Shown: positions 1 through 8,085 of the stretch, piece by piece
Position numbering within the stretch: position 1 is the stretch's first letter
Layout: every line of letters starts with the position of its first letter
Assembly (NCBI GenBank): GCA_016705475.1
Contig: JADIYD010000008.1
Span: forward strand, 127,970-191,969
DNA: 64,000 nucleotides
DNA from: Betaproteobacteria bacterium
GTDB taxonomy: Bacteria; Pseudomonadota; Gammaproteobacteria; Burkholderiales; Rhodocyclaceae
Direction: 5' to 3'
The notes under the pieces: generated by a model
Seen by the model: only the letters and a program-made list of their open reading frames with translations
The model's database searches: none
What the model was told of the DNA's origin: nothing
Program-made: the position numbers and the translations under genes

Positions 1-715
1 GCGCCGGATGGCCGACTGCGAAGCCGACGCGCAGGCCGGCCAGCGAACGCGATTTGGAGAGCGTGTGCACGACGAGCAGATTGTCATAGCGATCGACGAG
101 CGTGATGGCCGTCTCGCCGCCGAAATCGACGTAGGCTTCATCGACCACGACGACGACATCCGGATTGGCTTGGAGGATCTGCTCAATGGCGGCCAACCCC
201 AGCAGGCGACCGGTCGGCGCATTCGGGTTCGGGAAAATGATCCCGCCGATTTCATTTTTGGCTGTTTTTTCCGGTTGACCGCAGTAATCGGCCGGATTGA
301 TCGAAAAATCGTCAGCCAGCGGCACGGTACGGAAATCGACGCCGTACAGACCGCAATACACCGGGTAGAAGCTGTACGTGATGTCCGGAAACAGGATGGG
401 CGCCTCGTGCTTGAGCAGCGCCATGAAAACGTGGGCCAGCACTTCGTCCGAGCCGTTGCCGATGAAGACCTGTTGCGGCGTCACGGCATGCCTTTTGGCA
501 ATGGCCGATTTGAGAAGATCGGCATTCGGGTCCGGGTAGAGCCGCAGGCGCGCCGCATCGTCACCAAGTTCCGCCTGGATCGCCGCCAGCACCTTGGGCG
601 ACGGCGAAAACGGGTTCTCGTTGGTGTTGAGCTTGATCAGATTGGCGATCTTGGGCTGCTCGCCCGGCACGTAGGGGGTGAGGTCGCGGACGACCTGGCT
701 CCAGAAACGACTCAT
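1..715 (-). CDS. hisC: Histidinol-phosphate aminotransferase HisC, C-terminus cut by window edge
   Basis: This PLP enzyme converts imidazole-acetol phosphate plus glutamate to histidinol phosphate in histidine synthesis. The first 238 codons are visible; the rest lies outside the window. Reading from the ATG at 715, the protein begins MSRFWSQVV and has the aminotransferase class I/II features TNENPFSPSP, the FPNPNAPTG loop and the PLP-lysine motif HTLSKSRSLAGLR, with K221 as the Schiff-base lysine. Residues 144-154 (YCGQPEKTAKN) sit just before the conserved GGIIFPNPNAPTG stretch. They are encoded by a copy of the dispersed 32-bp repeat, so the loop looks like an in-frame insertion. The gene is divergent from hisB, separated by about 78 bases. 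Confidence 0.93.
   Translation of the reverse strand, partial: MSRFWSQVVRDLTPYVPGEQPKIANLIKLNTNENPFSPSPKVLAAIQAELGDDAARLRLYPDPNADLLKSAIAKRHAVTPQQVFIGNGSDEVLAHVFMALLKHEAPILFPDITYSFYPVYCGLYGVDFRTVPLADDFSINPADYCGQPEKTAKNEIGGIIFPNPNAPTGRLLGLAAIEQILQANPDVVVVVDEAYVDFGGETAITLVDRYDNLLVVHTLSKSRSLAGLRVGFAVGHPA
254..287 (+). repeat. Copy of the dispersed ~32-bp element, inside hisC
   Basis: The plus strand here matches the other copies over TTTTGGC, a T-rich run and TTCCGGTTGACCGCAG, with one difference near the end (AGTAA for AGCAA). It lies antisense in hisC and is read there as YCGQPEKTAKN. Its length keeps the hisC frame open. Confidence 0.75.
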
Positions 716-793
716 TGGATTTAACGAAAGGCGTAAAAGTAGGCTGAAATGGTATCATGGCCCTCCGATAAAAGCCTTTTGCAGCCTTCAACC

Positions 794-1381
794 ATGCGGC
801 AAGCCGAAATAACTCGCAATACGCTGGAGACGCAGATCACCGTGCGTCTCAACCTCGATGGCACCGGTCAGGGCAAATTTGCCACCGGCGTCCCTTTCCT
901 TGATCACATGCTCGACCAGATCGCCCGTCATGGCCTGATCGACCTCGACATTGCGGCTGTAGGTGACCTGCACATCGATGCCCACCACACCGTCGAAGAC
1001 ATCGGCATCACCTTCGGTCAGGCGCTGGCCAAGGCCTGGGGCGACAAGAAGGGCCTGACCCGCTACGGTCACAGCTACGTGCCGCTCGACGAAGCGCTGT
1101 CGCGTGTCGTCATCGACCTTTCCGGACGGCCGGGGCTGGAGCTGAATGTCGAGTTCTCGCGCGCCGTCATTGGCAGCTTTGACGTTGATCTGGTCAGCGA
1201 ATTCTTCCACGGCCTGGTCAACCACGCCGGCATGACGCTGCACATCGACAATCTGCGCGGCAAGAATGCCCACCATCAGGCCGAGACCATCTTCAAGGCC
1301 TTCGGACGCGCCCTGCGCATGGCGGTGACGCCCGACTTGCGCATGGCTGGTGCCATGCCATCAACCAAGGGCTCGCTGTGA
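794..1381 (+). CDS. hisB: Imidazoleglycerol-phosphate dehydratase HisB
   Basis: HisB dehydrates imidazoleglycerol phosphate to imidazole-acetol phosphate. The ATG at 794 gives 195 residues, the usual size of the monofunctional enzyme; an upstream in-frame start at 749 would add a tail not expected for the family. The two manganese-binding signatures are present: HHTVED at residues 64-69 and HHQAE at 160-164. There is no fused histidinol-phosphatase domain, unlike in enterobacteria. It is the first plus-strand gene of the his operon and its TGA overlaps the GTG of hisH. Confidence 0.95.
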   Translation: MRQAEITRNTLETQITVRLNLDGTGQGKFATGVPFLDHMLDQIARHGLIDLDIAAVGDLHIDAHHTVEDIGITFGQALAKAWGDKKGLTRYGHSYVPLDEALSRVVIDLSGRPGLELNVEFSRAVIGSFDVDLVSEFFHGLVNHAGMTLHIDNLRGKNAHHQAETIFKAFGRALRMAVTPDLRMAGAMPSTKGSL

Positions 1382-2034
1382 GCGCTGGCAGCGGAAGTAA
1401 TGGCGTCATCGCCGTCATCGATTACGGCATGGGCAACCTGCGTTCGGTGTCGAAGGCGCTGGAGCACGTGGCCGGTGGCAAGACTGTCGTTGTCACGGCT
1501 GACCCGGCTGTTGTCGCGGCTGCCGAGCGCGTTGTGTTTCCCGGTCAGGGTGCCATGCCTGACTGCATGGCCGAACTCGACGCCCGCGGTCTGCGCGCTG
1601 CAGTGCTGGCCGCCGCTAAGGACAAGCCCTTTCTCGGCATCTGCGTTGGTGAGCAGATGCTGTTCGAGCACAGCGACGAAGGTGATGTGCCGGCGCTTTG
1701 TGTATTCCCGGGTAACGTCAAACGCTTCCCGGATGAAAAGATGTATCTGCCAACCGGCGGACGTCTCAAAGTGCCGCACATGGGCTGGAACGAAGTCCGC
1801 CAGAAACCGCACGCCCTGTGGAACGGCATCGCCGACGGCGCGCGCTTCTATTTCGTGCACAGCTACTTCGTAGAACCGGCCGATCCGGCGCTGGTGACGG
1901 GAAGTTGTGAATATGGCGTCCCCTTTACCTGCGCAGTAGGGCGGGATAATATCTTTGCGGTTCAGTTCCACCCCGAGAAAAGTGCTCGTGACGGCCTGCA
2001 ACTTCTGAAAAACTTCGTCGAGTGGCGCCCCTGA
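1378..2034 (+). CDS. hisH: Imidazole glycerol phosphate synthase glutaminase subunit HisH
   Basis: HisH hydrolyses glutamine and passes ammonia to HisF. It is a class I glutamine amidotransferase of 218 residues. The nucleophile is C89 in GICVGEQM and the other triad members are H198 and E200 in VQFHPEKS. The N-terminal IDYGMGNLRSV and the oxyanion-strand FPGQGAMPDCM are typical. The GTG start at 1378 overlaps the hisB stop by four bases, suggesting translational coupling. The seven residues before VIAVIDYG are an unremarkable short extension. Confidence 0.95.
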   Translation: MSAGSGSNGVIAVIDYGMGNLRSVSKALEHVAGGKTVVVTADPAVVAAAERVVFPGQGAMPDCMAELDARGLRAAVLAAAKDKPFLGICVGEQMLFEHSDEGDVPALCVFPGNVKRFPDEKMYLPTGGRLKVPHMGWNEVRQKPHALWNGIADGARFYFVHSYFVEPADPALVTGSCEYGVPFTCAVGRDNIFAVQFHPEKSARDGLQLLKNFVEWRP

Positions 2035-2068
2035 TTCGCATCTGCCGAATTTACTCTCCTAGAATCCC

Positions 2069-2809
2069 ATGCTGATTATTCCTGCGATTGACCTCAAGGA
2101 CGGGCAATGCGTCCGTCTCAAACAAGGCCTGATGGAACAGGTCACTGTTTTTTCCGACAGCCCGGCCGAACAGGCGCGGCGTTGGCTCGAGCAAGGCGCC
2201 CGTCGCCTGCATCTGGTCGATCTCAACGGCGCCTTCGCCGGCAAGCCGAAGAATGCGGCTGCGATCAAGGCCATCCTGGCCGAAGTCGGCGACGAAATTC
2301 CGGTACAGCTCGGCGGTGGTATCCGCGATCTGGACACCATCGAAGCCTGCATCGACGGCGGTTTGTCCTACGTCATCATCGGCACGGCGGCGGTCAAGAA
2401 CCCCGGCTTCCTGCGTGATGCCTGCGTTGCCTTCCCTGGCCACATCATCGTCGGCCTTGATGCCAAGGACGGCAAGGTGGCAACTGACGGCTGGTCCAAG
2501 CTGACCGGCCATGAAGTCGTCGATCTGGCCAAAAAATACGAAGACTACGGCGTCGAATCGATCATTTACACCGACATCGGTCGTGACGGCATGCTGTCCG
2601 GCCTCAACATCGAAGCCACGGTCCGTTTGGCCCAGGCGCTGACCATTCCGGTCATTGCCTCCGGTGGCCTGACCGGCTTTGACGACATTCGTGCGCTGTG
2701 CGCCGTCGAAAGCGAAGGCATCGTCGGCACCATCGCCGGTCGCGCCGTTTACGATGGTTCGCTCGACTTCAAGGCCGCACAGGAAATGGCCGACGAGTTG
2801 GGCGCCTGA
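2069..2809 (+). CDS. hisA: ProFAR isomerase HisA
   Basis: HisA is the (beta-alpha)8-barrel isomerase that opens the ribose ring of ProFAR to PRFAR. The 246-residue product starts MLIIPAIDLKDGQCVRL. The catalytic pair is D8 and D131 (VGLDAKDG), and the two phosphate-binding loops are GGGIRDL and ASGGLTGFDDI. It lies 34 bases after hisH and overlaps hisF by one base. Confidence 0.95.
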   Translation: MLIIPAIDLKDGQCVRLKQGLMEQVTVFSDSPAEQARRWLEQGARRLHLVDLNGAFAGKPKNAAAIKAILAEVGDEIPVQLGGGIRDLDTIEACIDGGLSYVIIGTAAVKNPGFLRDACVAFPGHIIVGLDAKDGKVATDGWSKLTGHEVVDLAKKYEDYGVESIIYTDIGRDGMLSGLNIEATVRLAQALTIPVIASGGLTGFDDIRALCAVESEGIVGTIAGRAVYDGSLDFKAAQEMADELGA

Positions 2810-3567
2810 TGCTCGCCAAGCGCATCATCCCCTGCCTCGATGTCACGGCAGGTCGCGTCGTCAAGGGCACCAATTTTGTCGGCTTGCGCGACGCCGGCGA
2901 TCCGATCGAAATCGCCCGCCGCTATAACGAGCAGGGCGCCGACGAGGTTACTTTTCTCGACATCACCGCTTCCAGCGATCAGCGCGACATCATCCTGCAC
3001 ATCATCGAAGCCTGTGCCGAACAGGTTTTCATTCCGCTGACCGTCGGCGGTGGTGTGCGCAAGGTGGAAGATGTCCGCCGACTGCTCAATGCCGGTGCCG
3101 ACAAGGTGTCGATGAATACGGCAGCGGTGCAGAATCCCGATCTGGTTTTTGATGCATCGAGCAAGGTTGGCTCGCAGTGCATCGTCGTCGCCATCGACGC
3201 CAAGCAGGTTGCGCCCGGCCAATGGCACGTTTTCACCCACGGCGGCCGCAACGATACCGGCCTTGATGCCATCGAGTGGGCGAAAAAAGTAGATGCGCTA
3301 GGGGCCGGTGAAATTTTGCTGACCAGCATGGATCGTGACGGAACCAAGAATGGCTTCGATCTGGCACTGACCCGCGCTGTTTCCGATGCTGTGAAGATCC
3401 CGGTCATCGCCTCGGGCGGTGTCGGCAATCTGCAGCATCTGGCCGATGGCGTCAGCGAAGGAAGGGCCGATGCCGTTCTGGCTGCGTCGATCTTCCATTT
3501 CGGTGAATACACCGTGCGCCAGGCCAAGGAATACATGGCGGCACGCGGTATCGAAGTTCGCCTGTGA
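2809..3567 (+). CDS. hisF: Imidazole glycerol phosphate synthase cyclase subunit HisF
   Basis: HisF joins ammonia from HisH with PRFAR to give imidazoleglycerol phosphate and AICAR. The ATG at 2809 shares its A with the hisA stop and gives 252 residues starting MLAKRIIPCLDVTAGRVVKG. Catalytic D11 is present, with VAIDAKQ for the second aspartate and the phosphate loops VGGGVRKVED and ASGGVGNLQHL. A longer reading frame opens at 2698 inside hisA, but it only adds a shadow sequence. The end overlaps the hisI start. Confidence 0.95.
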   Translation: MLAKRIIPCLDVTAGRVVKGTNFVGLRDAGDPIEIARRYNEQGADEVTFLDITASSDQRDIILHIIEACAEQVFIPLTVGGGVRKVEDVRRLLNAGADKVSMNTAAVQNPDLVFDASSKVGSQCIVVAIDAKQVAPGQWHVFTHGGRNDTGLDAIEWAKKVDALGAGEILLTSMDRDGTKNGFDLALTRAVSDAVKIPVIASGGVGNLQHLADGVSEGRADAVLAASIFHFGEYTVRQAKEYMAARGIEVRL

Positions 3568-3962
3568 GCGATCTCGACAATTCCCTGAACTGGCTGGAAG
3601 CGTTGAAGTGGGACGCCGACGGCATGATCCCGGCTATCGCCCAGGATGAAAACGGCCGTGTCGTGATGTTCGCGTACATGAATCGTGATTCGCTGCAGGA
3701 AACGCTTCAGTGTGGCAACGCGGTATACTGGTCGCGTTCCAGAAAACGTCTTTGGCGCAAGGGTGAGGAGTCCGGACATTTCCAGAAAATCCGCTCCATC
3801 CGCACTGATTGCGACGGAGACGTGCTGTTGTTGAGCATTGAACAAGTGGGCGGGATAGCCTGTCATACTGGCCGTGAAAGCTGCTTTTTCAATGAATTGA
3901 ATGGGGACCGCTGGGTTCCCGCTGATCCGGTTCTGAAAGACCCGAAGGATATTTACAAATGA
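3564..3962 (+). CDS. hisI: Phosphoribosyl-AMP cyclohydrolase HisI
   Basis: HisI opens the purine ring of phosphoribosyl-AMP in the third step of histidine synthesis. This is the monofunctional 132-residue form, separate from HisE. Seen in the sequence are WDADGMIPAIAQD, YWSRSRKRLWRKGEESGH, the Mg/Zn site RTDCDGD, and the zinc cysteines in GGIACHTGRESCFF. The GTG start overlaps the hisF stop by four bases, and its own TGA overlaps the hisE ATG. Confidence 0.95.
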   Translation: MSDLDNSLNWLEALKWDADGMIPAIAQDENGRVVMFAYMNRDSLQETLQCGNAVYWSRSRKRLWRKGEESGHFQKIRSIRTDCDGDVLLLSIEQVGGIACHTGRESCFFNELNGDRWVPADPVLKDPKDIYK

Positions 3963-4285
3963 GCACCCATGACATTCTGCACCGTCTCTCCGAGACGCTG
4001 GCTTCCCGTCGGCACGCTGATCCGGAAGTGTCCTATACCGCCAAGCTGTTCTCCGAGGGGCCGGATTCGATCCTGAAGAAAATCGGCGAGGAATGCGCCG
4101 AGCTGATCATGGCCGGCAAGGAAGGCAAGCGCCTGAAAGTGGTCTGGGAATCGACTGACGTCATTTATCACGTGCTGGTTCTGCTCGCCTTTTACGGCTT
4201 GAGCATCGAGGACGTTTCGCAGGAAATGCGTCGGCGTGAGGGTATTTCCGGGATTGACGAAAAGGCGGCCCGGGGGGCAAAGTGA
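3959..4285 (+). CDS. hisE: Phosphoribosyl-ATP pyrophosphatase HisE
   Basis: HisE removes pyrophosphate from phosphoribosyl-ATP. It is an all-alpha MazG-like protein of 108 residues. The metal-binding motif is seen as IGEECAELIMAGK followed by ESTDVIYHVLVLL. ATGA overlap with hisI and GTGA overlap with the following HIT gene place it in the same transcript. Confidence 0.95.
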   Translation: MSTHDILHRLSETLASRRHADPEVSYTAKLFSEGPDSILKKIGEECAELIMAGKEGKRLKVVWESTDVIYHVLVLLAFYGLSIEDVSQEMRRREGISGIDEKAARGAK

Positions 4286-4632
4286 GCGACTGTATTTTCT
4301 GCAAGATCGTTGACGGCAAGATTCCGGCCAAGAAGGTCTATGAAGATGAGGATATCCTCGCCTTCAACGACATCAGTCCGGCGCGTCCGGTGCATGTGCT
4401 GGTAATTCCGAAAAAGCACATCACCTCGCTGGCGACTGCGGATGCGGAAGATACGCTGGTGCTGGGCCGGATTCTGGCCAAGGCGAACGAAATTGCGGTA
4501 TCGCAGGGTAGCCCGGATGGTTTTCGGGTGATCATCAATACAGGACGTGTGGGGCAGCAGGAAGTGCCGCACCTTCACGCGCACATTGTGGGCGGACCGG
4601 ACCCGGTCGGCCCCATGCTCAAACGCATTTAG
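4282..4632 (+). CDS. hinT: HIT-family purine nucleoside phosphoramidase (HinT-like)
   Basis: This histidine-triad hydrolase splits AMP-amine phosphoramidates. The 116-residue protein has the zinc-like N-terminal CIFCKIVDGKIP and the triad HLHAHIVGG (H97, H99, H101). The GTG start overlaps the hisE stop. Sitting between hisE and tatA is a common betaproteobacterial arrangement. The family is clear; the physiological substrate is not known from sequence. Confidence 0.92.
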   Translation: MSDCIFCKIVDGKIPAKKVYEDEDILAFNDISPARPVHVLVIPKKHITSLATADAEDTLVLGRILAKANEIAVSQGSPDGFRVIINTGRVGQQEVPHLHAHIVGGPDPVGPMLKRI

Positions 4633-4642
4633 GAGACAAATC

Positions 4643-4876
4643 ATGGGCAGTTTTTCCATTTGGCACTGGCTGATCGTTCTGGTCATCGTCATGCTTATCT
4701 TCGGCACCAAGAAGTTGCGTAACGTCGGCCAGGATCTCGGTGGCGCCGTCAAGGGCTTCAAGGACGGCATGAAGGACGCGACGGGCGGTGAAAAGCCGGC
4801 CGATGCCGCGCAGCCGACCCAGCAGGTGGGCGGCCAGACCATCGACGTTGAAGTCAAGGAAAAGACCAAGTCCTGA
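4643..4876 (+). CDS. tatA: Sec-independent translocase subunit TatA
   Basis: TatA forms the size-variable pore of the twin-arginine translocase. The ATG at 4643, preceded by AGGAGA at 4631-4636, gives 77 residues. There is one N-terminal membrane helix (IWHWLIVLVIVMLIFGTKKL) followed by the conserved FGTKKLRNVGQDLGGAVKGF amphipathic helix and a charged, disordered tail. It is the first of the tatABC set. Confidence 0.95.
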   Translation: MGSFSIWHWLIVLVIVMLIFGTKKLRNVGQDLGGAVKGFKDGMKDATGGEKPADAAQPTQQVGGQTIDVEVKEKTKS

Positions 4877-4920
4877 TCTTTCGGACGGGGTATCCCGTTC
4901 CTTGATACGACTTTCAAATC

Positions 4921-5286
4921 ATGTTTGATATCGGCTTTTCCGAATTGATGGTGATCGGCATCGTGGCGCTGATCGTCATCGGCCCCGAGCGCCTGCCCAA
5001 GGTGGCGCGTACGCTCGGGCATCTGCTCGGCCGCGCGCAACGCTACGTCAACGATGTGAAGTCGGATATCAGCCGCGAAGTGCAGCTCGACGAATTGAAG
5101 AAGCTGCAATCACAGGTCAGCGAATCGGCACGTGAGTTGGAGAGTTCCGTGCGTCAGGAATACGAGACAGCCCGCAGCACGATTGAGGCACCCGCCAAGG
5201 AAGCTGCTGCCGAGTTGAAGTCGACCGCAGCATCGCTGACGGAAACCCTGCCGGTCGCCGAAACCATGGGCAAGCCGGCAGCATGA
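4921..5286 (+). CDS. tatB: Sec-independent translocase subunit TatB
   Basis: TatB works with TatC as the receptor for twin-arginine signal peptides. The 121-residue protein starts MFDIGFSELMVIGIVALIVIGPERLP, with the single membrane helix and GPERLP hinge typical of TatB. A long charged helix follows (about residues 40-95). Its TGA overlaps the tatC ATG. Confidence 0.95.
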   Translation: MFDIGFSELMVIGIVALIVIGPERLPKVARTLGHLLGRAQRYVNDVKSDISREVQLDELKKLQSQVSESARELESSVRQEYETARSTIEAPAKEAAAELKSTAASLTETLPVAETMGKPAA

Positions 5287-6101
5287 GCGAACCCCAGGAA
5301 GACTCCTTCATCTCCCATCTGATTGAGCTGCGCGACCGACTGTTGCACAGCCTGATCGCCATTGCCGTCGTGATGGGCGCTCTCTGCATCTATCCCGGCC
5401 CCGGCGAGATTTACGACATTCTCGCTGCGCCGCTGACCCAGGCCTTGCCGGAAGGCACCAAGATGGTTGCCATCGGCGTCATTACGCCGTTCATGGTGCC
5501 GCTCAAGGTGACGGCCATGGTCGCCTTCGTGCTCGCCCTGCCGTTCATCCTGTATCAGGTCTGGTCGTTCGTCGCGCCCGGGCTTTACGCGCATGAAAAG
5601 CGCCTGGGTATTCCGCTGATCGTTTCCAGTACCCTGTTGTTCATGTCCGGCATGGCCTTCTGCTATTTCTTCGTGTTCGGGCAGGTGTTCAGTTTCATCA
5701 ATAGTTTTGCGCCGAAGAGCATTACGCCGGCGCCAGACATCGAGGCCTACCTTTCATTCGTGATGACCATGTTCCTGGCTTTCGGCCTGTCTTTCGAGGT
5801 GCCGGTGGCGCTCGTCATGCTGGTCAAGCTGAACGTCGTGACCGTCGAGAAGCTCAAGGAGTGGCGCTCGTATTTCATTGTCGGTGCCTTTGTTGTTGCC
5901 GCCGTGGTGACGCCGCCCGATGTCGTTTCCCAGTTGGCGCTGGCTATCCCGATGTGCCTGCTGTACGAGTTGGGTATCCTGGCTTCGCGCCTGGTGTCGC
6001 GTCCGGCGCCGGTAGAAACGGCTCCTGCGGTCGACCCGGAAAATGACGCGAAAATGGAATCCGAGATGGATCAGGCGGAAGAGCAGTTCCGCAAGCTGTA
6101 A
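5283..6101 (+). CDS. tatC: Sec-independent translocase subunit TatC
   Basis: TatC is the six-helix inner-membrane core that binds the RR signal peptide. The 272-residue product begins with the conserved SFISHLIELRDRLLHS and has six predicted membrane spans, with the second region reading FMVPLKVTAMVAFVLALPFILYQ in two halves. The last gene of this operon, it converges on the YafJ-like gene with only nine bases between stops. Confidence 0.96.
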   Translation: MSEPQEDSFISHLIELRDRLLHSLIAIAVVMGALCIYPGPGEIYDILAAPLTQALPEGTKMVAIGVITPFMVPLKVTAMVAFVLALPFILYQVWSFVAPGLYAHEKRLGIPLIVSSTLLFMSGMAFCYFFVFGQVFSFINSFAPKSITPAPDIEAYLSFVMTMFLAFGLSFEVPVALVMLVKLNVVTVEKLKEWRSYFIVGAFVVAAVVTPPDVVSQLALAIPMCLLYELGILASRLVSRPAPVETAPAVDPENDAKMESEMDQAEEQFRKL

Positions 6102-6107
6102 AACAGC
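6095..6107. terminator. Possible small hairpin between convergent tatC and the amidotransferase gene
   Basis: GCTGT and ACAGC flank an AAA loop and include the tatC stop; a T7 run follows at about 6116. The stem is only 5 bp, so this is a weak candidate for a shared terminator. Confidence 0.3.
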
Positions 6108-6110
6108 CAG

Positions 6111-6914
6111 TCAGGGTTTTTTTACAGGCCCCGGCCGCGTCGGCAAGGTCTTGACCGGCGCACCCTCTTCGAACCACCAGAGCGTTCCCGGCGGCATATC
6201 GGTCCATGCTTCGTTGTCGGTCAGCGGTAGTGTTGCAATGACGGCGACCCGATCATCCGGCGACGTGACGTCGCTGAAGTCGACCGTGATGTCCTGATCC
6301 ATGAGATGCGCCTGGGTAAACGGCGCCTTGCGCACGATGTGACTCAATTTGGTCGAGGCGTGGGCGAACAGGCAGTCGCCATTCGAGAGCAGGAAGTTGA
6401 ATTCGCCATGAAGCGAAATTTTCAGCGTCAGTTCATGAACGGCATCGAACAGCGCACTGCGCTCCGGCACATGGTTTCCGAAGCGACTGCGTAACTCTTG
6501 CAGCAACCAGCAGAAGGCGCGCTCGCTGTCGGTCAGGCCGACCGGCACGAAACTGCCATCGAGTTGCGGCATGAAATCGAAGAGGTTGCCGTTGTGGGCG
6601 AAAATCCAGTAACGGCCCCACAGTTCGCGCATGAAGGGATGGGTGTTTTCCAGCCCGATGGCTCCCTGCGTCGCCTTGCGGATATGGGCGATGACGTTCT
6701 TCGAACGAATAGGATAGTGGCGGACCAGTTCGGCCACCGGCGAGGTGCTGGACGGTTGCGGGTCGAGGAAGAGGCGGGTGCCTTTGCCTTCAAAAAAGGC
6801 GATGCCCCAGCCGTCCGAGTGGACATCCGTGGCGCCACCCCGGGCCTGGAATCCGCTGAACGAGAAACAGATGTCGGTCGGCACGTTGCAGTTCATGCCG
6901 AGGAGCTGGCACAT
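6111..6914 (-). CDS. Class II glutamine amidotransferase, YafJ type
   Basis: The 267-residue protein starts MCQLLGMN, so cleavage of Met would expose the N-terminal Cys nucleophile of the Ntn-hydrolase glutaminase fold. HSDGWGIAFF, HIRKATQG and FAHNGNLFDF match the YafJ/DUF4072 glutaminase family. There is no second (synthase) domain, so the acceptor is unknown. It lies four bases downstream of the HtrA-type protease gene on the same strand, so the two are probably co-transcribed. Confidence 0.88.
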   Translation of the reverse strand: MCQLLGMNCNVPTDICFSFSGFQARGGATDVHSDGWGIAFFEGKGTRLFLDPQPSSTSPVAELVRHYPIRSKNVIAHIRKATQGAIGLENTHPFMRELWGRYWIFAHNGNLFDFMPQLDGSFVPVGLTDSERAFCWLLQELRSRFGNHVPERSALFDAVHELTLKISLHGEFNFLLSNGDCLFAHASTKLSHIVRKAPFTQAHLMDQDITVDFSDVTSPDDRVAVIATLPLTDNEAWTDMPPGTLWWFEEGAPVKTLPTRPGPVKKP

Positions 6915-6917
6915 GGC

Positions 6918-8072
6918 TTACTCTTTTTCGGCGCGCATGGCCGGACGTTTGCCGATCTTCACCTGGACCTCGACGATGGTCTTGTCGCGGCGCAGTCGGA
7001 AGGCGGAGCGCTCTTCCGGCGTCAGTGCGGCAATCAGGTCGAGCATGACCTGCGGATCCTTGACCGCCTTGCCGCCGACTGAGAGCAGAACATCGCCCGG
7101 ACGGATGCCGGCCGTGTCAGCCGGGCTGCCGCGCACAACGCCGGCAATCAGTGCGCCATCCTTGTCCGGCAGGCCGAAAGACTCAGCCAGTTCGGGTGTG
7201 ATTTCCTGCGCTTCGACACCAATCCAGCCGCGTGTCACGGCGCCGGTCCGGATAATCTGTTCCATGATGCTGCGCGCGCTGGAGACCGGGATGGCGAAGC
7301 CGATACCGAGCGAGCCGCCGGAACGCGAATAGATGGCCGAGTTGACCCCGATCAGGTTGCCGTTGACATCAATCAGCGCGCCGCCGGAGTTGCCGGGATT
7401 GATCGCCGCATCAGTCTGAATGAAATTCTCGAAGGTGTTGATGCCGAGATGCGAGCGACCGAGGGCCGAAACGATGCCCATGGTGACCGTCTGGCCGACA
7501 CCGAAAGGATTGCCGATGGCGAGCACGACATCACCGACACGCAGGCTGTCCATCTGGCCGAAGGTGATGGCGGGCAGCTTTTCGGCCTTGATCTGCAGGA
7601 TGGCGAGGTCGGACTCCGGGTCGCTGCCGACGATCGTTGCCTTGTAGGTCTTGCTGTCGTTGAGCGAAACCTGAATGTCGTCCGCGCCGTCGATGACATG
7701 GAAATTGGTCAGGATGTAGCCGTTGGGGCTGACGATGACGCCGGAGCCGAGACCGGAATTGCGTTGCGGTTGGCCCTCGGGACGCTCACCGAAAAAGTGG
7801 CGGAAAATCGGGTCATCGAACAGCGGGTGGCGTTGCTGCTTGATATCCTGCGTCGTGTAGATGTGCACCACCGACGGCAGCGCGGCGCGGGCTGCGTCGC
7901 GATACGAGCCGGTTGGTGCGACCTTGCCATCTTCACCGCCGGCAGGTGCTTCCTGCAGGGCAATGACCGCCTGCCGCGACGGCAGCCACTCTGGTTTCAG
8001 CGTGGTGACGACGAACAGAATGGCCAGCGCAACAGTGACCGTTTGTGCAAAAATCAGCCACAACCTCTGCAT
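6918..8072 (-). CDS. HtrA/DegS-type periplasmic serine protease
   Basis: The 384-residue protein has an N-terminal membrane anchor (about residues 7-25) and a trypsin-like domain with catalytic H125 (LTNFHVI), D155 (ESDLAIL) and S229 (INPGNSGGAL). One PDZ domain covers about 280-370. A single PDZ plus a membrane anchor resembles DegS/AlgW, whereas DegP and DegQ have two PDZ domains; the loop HPLFDDPIFRHFFGE is more DegQ-like. The role is probably envelope protein quality control or RseA-type signalling. The start codon is only 14 bases from the divergent NIF3 start, so promoters must overlap the coding sequences. Confidence 0.9.
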   Translation of the reverse strand: MQRLWLIFAQTVTVALAILFVVTTLKPEWLPSRQAVIALQEAPAGGEDGKVAPTGSYRDAARAALPSVVHIYTTQDIKQQRHPLFDDPIFRHFFGERPEGQPQRNSGLGSGVIVSPNGYILTNFHVIDGADDIQVSLNDSKTYKATIVGSDPESDLAILQIKAEKLPAITFGQMDSLRVGDVVLAIGNPFGVGQTVTMGIVSALGRSHLGINTFENFIQTDAAINPGNSGGALIDVNGNLIGVNSAIYSRSGGSLGIGFAIPVSSARSIMEQIIRTGAVTRGWIGVEAQEITPELAESFGLPDKDGALIAGVVRGSPADTAGIRPGDVLLSVGGKAVKDPQVMLDLIAALTPEERSAFRLRRDKTIVEVQVKIGKRPAMRAEKE

Positions 8073-8085
8073 GGAAAGTGTCTCG

